Below are positions 1-7,884 of a stretch of DNA of 64,000 bases, in pieces. Position 1 is the first letter of the stretch; each line of letters begins with the position of its first letter. The stretch is from an uncultured Coriobacteriales bacterium (GTDB lineage Bacteria > Actinomycetota > Coriobacteriia > Coriobacteriales > UMGS124): the NCBI GenBank assembly GCA_902464015.1, contig CABQHM010000011.1:1-64000 (forward strand), written 5' to 3'. Below the pieces are notes generated by a model, which was not told the origin of the DNA, made no database searches, and worked only from the letters and a program-made list of their open reading frames with translations. The translations under genes were made by a program, and so were the position numbers.

Positions 1-690
1 GCCCAGGAGGTCTGGGTGGGCGGCGAGCCCGCCCTGCCCGAGACCGTGGCCGTCACCTGGTCCAACGGCGACGTGACCGACGAGCCCGTCTCCTGGGGCG
101 CGGCCGACACCTCCCAGCCCGGAACCATCGAGGTCGCGGGCTCGGTCGAGGGCCTGGCCGACCCCGTCGTGGCGACGGTCGAGGTCAGGGCCCCCGAGGC
201 CGTGTCGGCAGGCGACGGCGAGCCCGTCGCGGCCTCTGTGCCCAGCGGCGCCGGGGCCGCCGACGTCCTGGCGGCCCTTCCCCAGACCGTGCCCGTCTCC
301 TGGTCGGACGGCTCGGTGACCGAGGAGCCCGTCGCCTGGGCCGAGCCCGACGCGGGGCAGCTCGCGGCCCTGTCCAGCCGCGAGGGCGGCACGGTCGAGG
401 TGCAGGGCGCCGTGGGCGACACGGGCCAGTCCGTGAGCGCGACCGTCGAGGTCGCCCCCGCAGAGCCCGCCTCCGCCCAGGCGCCCCAGGCCCAGGAGGT
501 CTGGGTGGGCGGCGAGCCCGCCCTGCCCGAGACCGTGGCCGTCACCTGGTCCAACGGCGACGTGACCGACGAGCCCGTCTCCTGGGGCGCGGCCGACACC
601 TCCCAGCCCGGAACCATCGAGGTCGCGGGCTCGGTCGAGGGCCTGGCCGACCCCGTCGTGGCGACGGTCGAGGTCAGGGCCCCCGAGGCC
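1..690 (+). repeat. Perfect intragenic direct repeat, 489-bp period
   Basis: Bases 1-201 and 490-690 are identical by eye, including synonymous positions. The offset of 489 bp is 163 codons, so the repeat unit is two Ig-like modules long and in frame. The left copy runs off the window edge, so more copies may lie upstream. Identity at silent sites points to recent duplication or gene conversion. Confidence 0.85.
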
Positions 691-1371
691 ACGGCGGTTG
701 AGGTGTCTGACGCCGCAGCCCAGACTCTTGAGGTTGAGCCCGGCGCGGTGCCCGATTTGCCCGCCACCGTCCAGGTGAGCTGGTCTGACGGTCAGACGAG
801 CGAGGAGCCCGTGGTGTGGGACGTTCCCGGCGCCGAGGAGTTCGTGGCCGGCACCGACGTCAAGATTTCCGGCGAGGTCGAGGCGACTCAGCAAAGCGTC
901 GAGGTCACCGTGCATGTGAAGGATGAGGAGCCGGCTCCCGCATCGCAGGCCGAGGCCGATTCTGACAAGGATGCAGCCGCCGTGACCGACACCAAGGCCG
1001 GCGAAGACGATGCCACGTCGCAGCCTGCCGCTTCTCCGACGAAGCCCGATGCCGCGGCTACGCAGGACGGCAAGGACGGCAAGGCCGACCAGGCCGACTC
1101 CGCATCGAAGCCTGATGCTGCGGCCACGCAGGATGGCAGGGCCGACCAGGTCGCGACTGCCCCTCAGCCCGCCGCTCCCGAGAAGTCCGATGCGACCGAC
1201 GTCACGTCTTCTGAGGAGCGCCAACAGGCCGGGTTGCCCGCATGGGTGATTGCGACCTTGGCGGGCTTGGGTGCCGCCTTCGTTGCGGCCGTCGCGTTCG
1301 TCGTCTCCAAGCGCCGCCGCGCCGAGGACGACGAGCCCATAGGCAAGCACGCGGCGCCTAAGAACAAGTAA
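1..1371 (+). CDS. Ig-like repeat surface protein, C-terminal part (5' end outside window)
   Basis: The reading frame is open from base 1, so this is the C-terminal 456 residues of a larger cell-surface protein. Four Ig-like modules are visible (about residues 1-67, 75-160, 164-230 and 233-310). Each carries an LP-x-TV-x-V-x-WS-x-G element followed by EEPV-x-W or DEPVSW, as in bacterial Ig-like (Big_4 type) domains. Residues about 310-400 are a low-complexity Ala/Asp/Lys-rich stalk, followed by one hydrophobic segment (about 413-435), KRRR and a short polar tail. No LPXTG sorting motif is seen before the hydrophobic segment (the context is QQAGLPAW), so anchoring may be by the membrane helix itself. 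Modules 1 and 3 are identical at DNA level. Adhesion or structural function is inferred from architecture only. Confidence 0.8.
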   Translation, partial: AQEVWVGGEPALPETVAVTWSNGDVTDEPVSWGAADTSQPGTIEVAGSVEGLADPVVATVEVRAPEAVSAGDGEPVAASVPSGAGAADVLAALPQTVPVSWSDGSVTEEPVAWAEPDAGQLAALSSREGGTVEVQGAVGDTGQSVSATVEVAPAEPASAQAPQAQEVWVGGEPALPETVAVTWSNGDVTDEPVSWGAADTSQPGTIEVAGSVEGLADPVVATVEVRAPEATAVEVSDAAAQTLEVEPGAVPDLPATVQVSWSDGQTSEEPVVWDVPGAEEFVAGTDVKISGEVEATQQSVEVTVHVKDEEPAPASQAEADSDKDAAAVTDTKAGEDDATSQPAASPTKPDAAATQDGKDGKADQADSASKPDAAATQDGRADQVATAPQPAAPEKSDATDVTSSEERQQAGLPAWVIATLAGLGAAFVAAVAFVVSKRRRAEDDEPIGKHAAPKNK

Positions 1372-1385
1372 ACGTCCTATTCACA

Positions 1386-1415
1386 GGGGGTGCGGATGTA
1401 TGTCCGCGCCCCTTT
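1386..1415 (+). terminator. Hairpin between surface-protein gene and dipeptidase gene
   Basis: GGGGGTGCGGA and TCCGCGCCCC flank a 6-base loop and are followed by only three T. It could end the surface-protein transcript, but it sits directly before the next gene's ribosome-binding site, so an attenuator role is possible. Confidence 0.5.
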
Positions 1416-1435
1416 GAGGTTAAAGGAGTACCTGT

Positions 1436-2956
1436 ATGCCTTGCACCACTTTGCTTGTTGGCAAGAACGCCAGCTACGATGGGTCGACCATCGTCGCGCG
1501 CAATGAGGACGCACCCAGCGGTGAGTTCACGGCCAAGCGCTACAACATCGTGAAACCTTCCGACCAGCCGCGTCACTATCGCTGCGTCATCTCCCATCTC
1601 GAGATTGACTTGCCCGAGGAGCCTATGCGCTACTCCAACGTGCCCAACGCCGACCTTAAGGAAGGCATTTGGGGCGAGGCGGGCGTCAACGAGGCCAACG
1701 TTTCCATGAGCGAGACCGAGACGCTCACCACTAACGAGCGCGTGCTTGGCGCCGACCCGCTTGTGCGCTTGCAGCCCGCCTGCGGTGCCCTGCCCGAGGT
1801 GCCCGGCGGCATCGGCGAGGAGGACATGCTCACGCTCGTGCTTCCCTACATCCGCTCCGCCCGCGAGGGCGTGCTGCGCCTGGGCGGCCTGCTTGAGCGC
1901 TATGGCACATACGAGATGAACGGCATTGCCTTCCAGGACGTCGACGAGATCTGGTGGCTCGAGACGGTGGGCGGCCACCATTGGATTGCCAAGCGCGTGC
2001 CCGACGACGCCTATGTCGTGGTGCCCAACCAGCTCTCTATCGACTCGTTCGACCTCGACGACGCCTTTGGCGAGCAAGCCGAGCACCTGTGCAGCGCCGA
2101 CCTGCGCGAGTGGATGGCCGAGAACCACCTCGACCTCACCATGCGCTTCGAGGCCGAGGGCGACGACGTAACGCCCCTTGGCATGTTCAACCCCCGTGAG
2201 GCCTTCGGCTCGGCCAGCGACTCCGACCATGTGTACAACACGCCTCGTACTTGGGCTATCCAGCGCTTCCTCAACCCCACGACGTGTGTGTGGGACGGCC
2301 CCGAGGCAGCCATGGGCCCGGAGAGCGACGCCCTGCCGTGGGACTGCGTGCCCGAGCGCAAGGTGACCGTGGAGGACGTGAAGTACGCCCTCTCCCTGCA
2401 CTACCAGGGCACGCCCTACGATCCTTACGGTCACGCCGGTTGCCCCGACCAGCGTGGCAAGTACCGTGCCATCGGCATCAACCGCAACTGCCAGCTCTCC
2501 GTGGTGCAGCTGCGTCCCGGCAAGCCCGAGGTCATCACGGCCGTGCAGTGGATCGCCTTCGGCTCGAACCCCTTCAACGCCCTCGTGCCGTTCTACCCTG
2601 CGGTGGACGAGGTTCCTGCATACATGTCGGTGACGCCCGACAAGCCCTCGACTGAGAGCTTCTACTGGGCAAACCGCCTCATTGCGGCCATTGCCGACCC
2701 GCACTTTGCCGTGTGCGCCCCGCACATCGAGCGCTACCAGCTCAAAGTGGGCGGCATGGGCCATGCGATGCTCAACGCCACCGACAAGAAGGTCACTCAG
2801 GAGGGGCTCGACTACAAGTCGGCCGAGCCGGTGCTGCGCCAGGCAAACGAGGACATGGCCCGCAAGCTGCAGGAAGAGACGACCGACGTGCTCGACAAGG
2901 TCCTCTTTGCCTCGAGCATGCTCATGAAGAACGCGTTCTCACGTTCTGACGGGTAA
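1436..2956 (+). CDS. C69-family dipeptidase
   Basis: A 506-residue peptidase U34/C69 family protein (PepD-like), an N-terminal-nucleophile hydrolase that cleaves a broad range of dipeptides. The N-terminus MPCTTLLVGKNASYDGST places the nucleophilic cysteine at residue 3, exposed after removal of Met-Pro, and is followed by the family's typical ARNED element. No signal peptide or membrane helix is seen, so it is probably cytosolic. The start is supported by AAAGGAG about 9 bases upstream. It follows the surface-protein gene on the same strand, separated by a hairpin, and ends before a strong terminator, so it is probably a single transcription unit. Likely role: peptide and amino-acid catabolism. 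Confidence 0.92.
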   Translation: MPCTTLLVGKNASYDGSTIVARNEDAPSGEFTAKRYNIVKPSDQPRHYRCVISHLEIDLPEEPMRYSNVPNADLKEGIWGEAGVNEANVSMSETETLTTNERVLGADPLVRLQPACGALPEVPGGIGEEDMLTLVLPYIRSAREGVLRLGGLLERYGTYEMNGIAFQDVDEIWWLETVGGHHWIAKRVPDDAYVVVPNQLSIDSFDLDDAFGEQAEHLCSADLREWMAENHLDLTMRFEAEGDDVTPLGMFNPREAFGSASDSDHVYNTPRTWAIQRFLNPTTCVWDGPEAAMGPESDALPWDCVPERKVTVEDVKYALSLHYQGTPYDPYGHAGCPDQRGKYRAIGINRNCQLSVVQLRPGKPEVITAVQWIAFGSNPFNALVPFYPAVDEVPAYMSVTPDKPSTESFYWANRLIAAIADPHFAVCAPHIERYQLKVGGMGHAMLNATDKKVTQEGLDYKSAEPVLRQANEDMARKLQEETTDVLDKVLFASSMLMKNAFSRSDG

Positions 2957-3004
2957 ATATTTTTTGAACTATACTTGCAATTAGTAATAAATCCTAATAA
3001 TATG

Positions 3005-3043
3005 AGTCCCATACCGCATCGCAAGGCGGTATGGGACTTTTTT
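3005..3043 (+). terminator. Strong Rho-independent terminator
   Basis: A perfect 13-bp stem (AGTCCCATACCGC with GCGGTATGGGACT) around an 8-base loop is followed by a T run. It separates the dipeptidase gene from the rubrerythrin gene. Confidence 0.93.
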
Positions 3044-3098
3044 ACTGACTGTCGAAGCCATGCTTGCTTCGAAGGGGATTTTGGAGAGGACGATACGA

Positions 3099-3671
3099 AT
3101 GAACCAGTACAGGTGCCCCATCTGCGGTTACATCGCCGAGTTCGAGGGCGAGATGCCCGCTGACTACGTATGCCCCCAGTGCAAGTGCCCCGGCGAGCGC
3201 TTTGAGAAGCTCGGCGGCGCCAGCGAGCCCGTCGAGGAGGGCTGGGCTGCCGAGCACGTTGTGGGTGTCGGCAAGCTCGAGAACGTCCCGGCCGACATCG
3301 TGGCCGACCTTCGTGCCAATTTCGAGGGCGAGTGCTCCGAAGTGGGTATGTACCTTGCTATGAGCCGCGTTGCCGAGCGCGAGGGGTATCCCGAGATCGG
3401 CGAGTACTGGAAGAAGGCCGCCCTTGAGGAGGCTGAGCACGCCGCCAAGTTCGCCGAGCTTCTCGGTGAGGTCCTGACCGACTCCACCAAGAAGAACCTC
3501 GAGATGCGCGTTGCCGCCGAGAGGGGAGCCACTGCCGGCAAGACCGACCTGGCTCGCCGTGCCAAGGCCGCCAACCTCGACGCCATCCACGACACGGTGC
3601 ATGAGATGGCTCGCGACGAGGCGCGTCACGGCCGTGCGTTCGAGGGCCTGCTCAAGCGTTACTTTGGCTAG
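3099..3671 (+). CDS. Reverse rubrerythrin (rubredoxin-erythrin fusion)
   Basis: A 190-residue non-haem iron peroxidase of the reverse rubrerythrin type: the rubredoxin domain is first (residues 1-40, CPICGY then CPQCKCPG) and the four-helix diiron domain second (about 60-190). Diiron-ligand-like ECSEVGMYL, EEAEHAAKF and DEARHGRAFEG motifs are visible. Known family role: reduces hydrogen peroxide with electrons from NADH via rubredoxin-type partners, protecting anaerobes. I chose the ATG at 3099 because the protein then begins exactly at the rubredoxin domain and a GGAGAGG lies upstream. Together with the next gene it forms an O2/H2O2 defence pair, 49 bases apart. Confidence 0.92.
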   Translation: MNQYRCPICGYIAEFEGEMPADYVCPQCKCPGERFEKLGGASEPVEEGWAAEHVVGVGKLENVPADIVADLRANFEGECSEVGMYLAMSRVAEREGYPEIGEYWKKAALEEAEHAAKFAELLGEVLTDSTKKNLEMRVAAERGATAGKTDLARRAKAANLDAIHDTVHEMARDEARHGRAFEGLLKRYFG

Positions 3672-3720
3672 TCTGTTCGTTTCTACCAGGAGTGTTTCTC
3701 AAAAGGAGAGAGGAAGCGCC

Positions 3721-5280
3721 ATGGACACCACCACCAGCCGCCGCAACTTCGTGAAGGCAACCGCAGGCGGAGCAGCCGCCCTTGCCGCACTTGCATCGCT
3801 TCGCGTCCCCCAGGCCCAGGCCGCCACGACCGAGACCAAGACCGAGTACTTTGCCGGCAAGGCAAACGCCCGCCAGATCAACGACGACCTGTGGTGGGTC
3901 GGCGCCTGCGACAAGCGCCTTGCCCTGTTCGAGAACGTCTACCCGCTCGACCACGGCGTGGCTTACAACTCCTACCTGCTGCTTGACGAGCAGACCGTCC
4001 TTATCGACACGGTCGACCGCTCCGTCATCGGCCAGTACTTCGAGAACGTCGAGGCTGTGCTCGACGGTCGCACCCTCGACTACCTCATCGTCGACCACAT
4101 GGAGCCCGACCATGCCTCCGGCGTGGCGCAGGTTCTCACGCGCTATCCCGAGTGCACCCTGGTGACCACGGCGCTCGCCCAGGCCATGATCGGCCAGTTC
4201 TTCGAGGGCGTTGACATCTCCGACCGCGTCATCACCGCAGCTGAGGGCGACACCCTCACGGTGGGCGCGCACACCCTCGCCTTCGTTGAGGCCCCCATGG
4301 TGCACTGGCCCGAGGTCATGGTGACCTTCGACGCCACCACCGGCATCCTCTTCAGCGCCGACGCCTTCGGCTGCTTCGGCGCCCTCGACGGCAACATGTA
4401 CGCCGACCAGGTCAACTTCAAGGAGAAGTGGCTCGACGAGGCTCGCCGTTACTACTGCAACATCGTGGGCAAGTACGGCCCCCAGGTTCAGGACGTGCTG
4501 GCCAAGGCCTCCACGCTCGACATCTCCATGCTGTGCTCCACGCACGGCCCCATCTGGCGTGAGGACCTGGGCTGGATCATCGACAAGTACGACAAGTGGT
4601 CGAGCTACACGCCCGAGGACGAGGCCGTCGTTGTCTTCTACGGCTCCATCTACGGTGGCACGGAGAACGCGGCGAACATTCTCGCCTCGCAGCTCTCCCA
4701 GGCCGGCGTCAACGACGTCAAGGTCTACGACGTGTCCAAGACCCACGGCAGCTACCTCATCGGCGAGGCCTTCCGCGCGAGCCACCTGGTCTTCTGCAGC
4801 GCCACGTACAACATGGGCATCTTCACGCCCATGAAGAACTTCCTCAACGACCTCGTGGCCCACAACATGCAGAACCGCAAGGTCTCCTTCGTTGAGAACG
4901 GCACCTGGAGCCCGGCATCCGGCCAGCTCATGCAGGACATCGTGGCCACCATGCCCGACATGGTGCAGGTGGGCGACCTCGTCACCATCCGCTCCACGCC
5001 CAACGCCGCCAACGTCGAGGAGCTCACCGAGCTCGCCGGTGCCATCGCAGCCTCCTTGTCGGGCGACGAGTCCGTCGGCACCGCCGTTGTGACGTCCGAC
5101 AACGCCGAACCTGCTGCCGGCACCGTCGAGGCCGCCGAGAAGGCCTCCGACGTGGTGACCACCTGGAAGTGCACCGTGTGCGGCTACATCTACGAGTGCG
5201 AGGGCGAGGAGCTCCCCGCCGACTTCGTCTGCCCCCTGTGCGGCAAGGACGCCACCTTCTTCGAGCTCGTGGAGGAGTAG
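3721..5280 (+). CDS. Tat-exported flavodiiron protein with C-terminal rubredoxin
   Basis: A 519-residue A-type flavoprotein that reduces O2 (or NO) at a diiron site fed by FMN. The N-terminus (SRRNFVKATAGG, then a hydrophobic Ala/Leu stretch ending AQA) is a twin-arginine signal. The metallo-beta-lactamase-like domain keeps the expected diiron ligands: DHMEPDHASG, MVHWPE, SADAFG and STHGPIWR. A flavodoxin domain (about 300-440, YGSIYGGTE) and a rubredoxin domain (about 480-519, CTVCGY and CPLCGK) follow. The ATG at 3721 has AAAAGGAGAG upstream and starts exactly at the signal peptide. Flavodiiron proteins are normally cytosolic; the Tat leader implies the folded, cofactor-loaded protein is exported. 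Neighbouring reverse rubrerythrin supports oxygen defence. Confidence 0.92.
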   Translation: MDTTTSRRNFVKATAGGAAALAALASLRVPQAQAATTETKTEYFAGKANARQINDDLWWVGACDKRLALFENVYPLDHGVAYNSYLLLDEQTVLIDTVDRSVIGQYFENVEAVLDGRTLDYLIVDHMEPDHASGVAQVLTRYPECTLVTTALAQAMIGQFFEGVDISDRVITAAEGDTLTVGAHTLAFVEAPMVHWPEVMVTFDATTGILFSADAFGCFGALDGNMYADQVNFKEKWLDEARRYYCNIVGKYGPQVQDVLAKASTLDISMLCSTHGPIWREDLGWIIDKYDKWSSYTPEDEAVVVFYGSIYGGTENAANILASQLSQAGVNDVKVYDVSKTHGSYLIGEAFRASHLVFCSATYNMGIFTPMKNFLNDLVAHNMQNRKVSFVENGTWSPASGQLMQDIVATMPDMVQVGDLVTIRSTPNAANVEELTELAGAIAASLSGDESVGTAVVTSDNAEPAAGTVEAAEKASDVVTTWKCTVCGYIYECEGEELPADFVCPLCGKDATFFELVEE

Positions 5281-5342
5281 CCTGAAGGGTGCGGGAGGAA
5301 CGGCGTCCTCGTGATGCAAACCTTCTTATAGAACGAAATATT

Positions 5343-5382
5343 GAAGCCCCGTCGACACCTGGTCGGCGGGGCTTCTCTGTGT
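5343..5382 (+). terminator. Terminator-like hairpin after flavodiiron gene
   Basis: GAAGCCCCG and CGGGGCTTC are the outer arms, with an inner GTCGAC-type stem. The following sequence is only moderately T-rich. Confidence 0.6.
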
Positions 5383-5434
5383 CTATACTGGCGATTGTCC
5401 ACATTGATTGAAATCGGTAGGGGAGGGGCGCCCT

Positions 5435-5749
5435 GTGCACTGCATGTATGTGGTCAAATGTGCCGACGGCACCCTCTATACCGGATACTCGCCCGATGTG
5501 GAGGCGCGCGTGGCGGCGCACAACGCTGGCAAAGGGGCCAAATATACCAAGACGCGCCGCCCCGTCGAGCTTGTGGGGAGCGCTGCATTCGAGACAAAAC
5601 ACGAGGCCATGAGCGCCGAATGGCACTTCAAGCAACTCTCTCGGGCCCAAAAAGACGCCCTGCTTGCTCGTATGAGCCCTTCTGAGCCCCTCGAAGACAT
5701 CCTCACCGAGGCCTTCAATGACGAAGAAAAGGGGCAGATGGAAGAATGA
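5435..5749 (+). CDS. GIY-YIG nuclease-family protein (UPF0213/YhbQ-like)
   Basis: A 104-residue single-domain GIY-YIG protein. The defining elements are visible as MYVVKCADGTLYTGYS, followed by the conserved Arg/His-Asn region VEARVAAHNAGKGAKYTKTR. Such small stand-alone proteins are related to the UvrC nuclease domain; their substrates are poorly known. I chose GTG 5435 because GGGGAGG lies 7 bases upstream and the protein then begins as other family members do; a TTG at 5408 is less likely. Its stop codon lies inside the left arm of the first copy of a hairpin repeat, so the gene runs straight into the repeat cluster. Confidence 0.85.
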   Translation: MHCMYVVKCADGTLYTGYSPDVEARVAAHNAGKGAKYTKTRRPVELVGSAAFETKHEAMSAEWHFKQLSRAQKDALLARMSPSEPLEDILTEAFNDEEKGQMEE

Positions 5750-6012
5750 CACAAGGGGACGGGTGCAACGTGTCATTTTGAGGCCACATCCGATTGCGGG
5801 GATGCACGAGGCAAGGCTGCGCTTGCTGTTTTGGCAAAGAAATTGGCCCGAGAGTAGGGAAACCTTGCAAAACAACGAGTGGGTTTTTGCAACGACACAA
5901 AAGGGTGGGTGCAGTGTGTCGTTGATTCTGCCGGGGCAGGGGAGGCTCGCATAGACGCCGGGGCTGAATGACACAAAGGGAATGACGCAGAGAGGCGGGT
6001 GCGCTGTGTCAT
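5745..6012. repeat. Three REP-like hairpin repeats with GGGTGC core
   Basis: Three copies: 5745-5777 (arms AATGACAC/GTGTCATT), 5891-5923 (AACGACAC/GTGTCGTT) and 5967-6012 (AATGACAC/GTGTCAT). All share ACAA-A/G-GG followed by a GGGTGC core. The second copy changes both arms together, keeping the stem. The first overlaps the end of the GIY-YIG gene; the third lies between that gene and convergent trmL. They fill the gap between the two genes. The pattern resembles REP/RAYT-type elements; no transposase is present nearby. Confidence 0.75.
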
Positions 6013-6033
6013 CCGGGTAGGATGGGCGGCGCC

Positions 6034-6636
6034 TTACTCCATCCCTGGGTAGTTCGTCTGCCTGAGGGCCTCGTAGAGCACGATAGCCACCGAGTTTGAG
6101 AGGTTGAGCGAGGAGATGCCCGCGAATCCCGTGCGCACGAAGTTGCCGCAGATGTCGGGTCGCGTCTGAGCGGCGGGGGCGTCTTGGCCGGCCAGCTCCT
6201 CGTGATGAGCGTGCCAGGCGGGGCCGTCGTCGAGCGCCATGGCGTCGGGCAGCATCGGAATGCGCTCGCAGCATTGAGGCAGACTGGCGAGAATCTCCTG
6301 GTCGATGCCCGTGCTTTCGCGGCCGAACACCAGGTAGTCGCCGTCGCGATACGTTGCCTGCGTGTACACGCGGCTTGCGCGCTTGGTGAGCAGGTGAAGT
6401 CGTTCGGGATGCGCCTCGAGCTCGGGGTTGCGAGCGACGAAGTCGTCCCAGCCCTCATATTCGCATACGTCGAGGTTGTGCCAGTAGTTCATGCCGGCGC
6501 GCTTGAGGGCGGCGTCGGTGAGGTTGAAGCCGTAGGGCTTGATGAGATGCAGTCGCGCCCCCGTCACCACGCAGGTTCGCCCGATGTTGCCGGTGTTGGA
6601 GGGAATCTCGGGCTGGAAAAGCACGACGTTGAGCAT
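6034..6636 (-). CDS. trmL: tRNA (cytidine(34)-2'-O)-methyltransferase
   Basis: A 200-residue SPOUT-family methyltransferase of the TrmL/CspR type, which methylates the ribose of the wobble base in certain leucine tRNAs using S-adenosylmethionine. The N-terminus NVVLFQPEIPSNTGNIGRTC is characteristic, and the knot region shows LVFGRESTGI and NLSNSVAIVLYEALRQ. The start at 6636 is preceded by GAAAGGA on the minus strand, matching the family N-terminus. It is the downstream gene of a two-gene unit with the TraX-like gene (19 bases apart). Confidence 0.93.
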   Translation of the reverse strand: MLNVVLFQPEIPSNTGNIGRTCVVTGARLHLIKPYGFNLTDAALKRAGMNYWHNLDVCEYEGWDDFVARNPELEAHPERLHLLTKRASRVYTQATYRDGDYLVFGRESTGIDQEILASLPQCCERIPMLPDAMALDDGPAWHAHHEELAGQDAPAAQTRPDICGNFVRTGFAGISSLNLSNSVAIVLYEALRQTNYPGME

Positions 6637-6655
6637 GGTGTCCTTTCGGTTGCGT

Positions 6656-7438
6656 CTACAGGAACAGCTTTGCAAACAGCGGCCAGGTGAACGTGCCGGC
6701 GACAATGGCGATGATGAGCAGGTGGCCAGGATAGAACGTGTAGGAGATCCATTTGTTCATATGGCCCTTCTTGCCGTTGTAAAGAAGGCAGGCGAGCGCG
6801 ATGCCGACGATGCACCACATCTGAATCTGGCTTCCGTGCAGTATGGTGACGAGCGACGCCAGAGCGAACTGCGCTATGCGCGACTCTTTGCCCAGGTACA
6901 TGGCTCCTGCGAGCAAGATGCCATACCCCTCGTAGCTGGGATGAATGAGGTTCTGGCAGGCCCAATAGCAGCCGGCCAAGACGACAATCGCCACAATTTT
7001 GCCGGCCCACCAGGGCAGATGCAGGCGCTTTTGGCTTGCTTCCCCTGCCCACATGGGAAGGAGCGCCACGAGCAACGTCACCATGATGTTGAGGTGGTCG
7101 GTCCAACTGGCGTCGTCTGAGTGCAGCGCCAAGTCATAGGGAATCTCGCTTACCAGGGCGAACAGGAACAAGCGCAGCGCATATTTGGGAAAGCTGCGCG
7201 TGTGCTGCGACCCTTCTACCAGCTCGAAGCAAAAGATGGGAAACGTGATGCGCCCAACAACGCGCATCCAGTAATACACCTGGTACACAGTGGAAGAAAC
7301 GACGGTGGGATCGACCAGCGAGGCGCGGTAGTAGTTGTACACGAACACGGCCGAGATGTGGTCCACTACCATGCACACAATGGCAATCCACTTGAGCGCC
7401 GACCCTGAGAGAACCTGCCAGGGATAGTGCTTCGTCAT
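6656..7438 (-). CDS. TraX-family membrane protein
   Basis: A 260-residue polytopic protein with about 7-8 hydrophobic segments. The beginning, SGSALKWIAIVCMVVDHISA, is the hallmark of the TraX family. The founding member acetylates F-plasmid pilin, but chromosomal homologues in gut bacteria occur without conjugation genes, and no conjugation genes are seen here. Related membrane acyltransferase folds modify sugars or peptides at the envelope, so a surface-acylation role is possible but unproven. The start at 7438 is chosen because the conserved motif follows it closely; the ribosome-binding site is weak. Immediately followed by trmL on the same strand. Confidence 0.75.
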   Translation of the reverse strand: MTKHYPWQVLSGSALKWIAIVCMVVDHISAVFVYNYYRASLVDPTVVSSTVYQVYYWMRVVGRITFPIFCFELVEGSQHTRSFPKYALRLFLFALVSEIPYDLALHSDDASWTDHLNIMVTLLVALLPMWAGEASQKRLHLPWWAGKIVAIVVLAGCYWACQNLIHPSYEGYGILLAGAMYLGKESRIAQFALASLVTILHGSQIQMWCIVGIALACLLYNGKKGHMNKWISYTFYPGHLLIIAIVAGTFTWPLFAKLFL

Positions 7439-7592
7439 TGCCACGCTGTCTGCCTGTGACCTGCCATTATCGCAACGCCGCGCGACCCGCGCGCAACCTT
7501 CGTCACTCTGTCCCATACCCCGAGCCAATCTACGCCGAGCCTTCGTTTAATAAACCCCGCAGTATAGCGCTCATGTATGGCAGCCCGCCCTA

Positions 7593-7874
7593 TGTTTTCC
7601 GCCAGAGCATGTCCCAGCCCAAGCGGGTATCGTGTGCAGGCTTGGGTTTGGTTCAGGCGCAGTTCCGCAGCGGCCCAATGGTCTGAAACGCCCAACGGCC
7701 CACTTCGCGTGAGGGTGCAATCGTCCGAGGTCGGGGGCATGGTTCGGGCGTGTTTTCCGTCAGAGCATGTCCCAGCCCAAGTGGGTATCGCGTGCAGGCC
7801 GTCACTTGGCCCAGGCGCAGTTCCGCAGCGGCGCAGCCGCGAGGACTGTCTGAGCACTGGGTCAAGTGACGGCC
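7593..7874. repeat. Two diverged copies of a structured intergenic repeat
   Basis: Copies at 7593-7695 and 7751-7874 share about 80 bases: a block around GAGCATGTCCCAGCCCAAG and a block CAGGCGCAGTTCCGCAGCGG. In the right copy an 18-bp inverted repeat (7797-7814 with 7857-7874, one G-T pair) encloses the second block. In the left copy unrelated arms enclose the same block (TTGGG..TTCAG at 7642-7656 with CTGAA..CCCAA at 7683-7695). The pair occupies the 446-base gap between the TraX-like gene and the 3' end of the giant activase gene. Both flanking genes are on the minus strand. Confidence 0.75.
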
Positions 7875-7884
7875 GGTATTGCCG

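Noticed and set aside
2975..3043. Short RNA driven by TTGCAA/TAATAT just before the terminator at 3005
   Set aside because: The promoter-like boxes lie in a short AT-rich stretch, and the transcript would be just the terminator hairpin.
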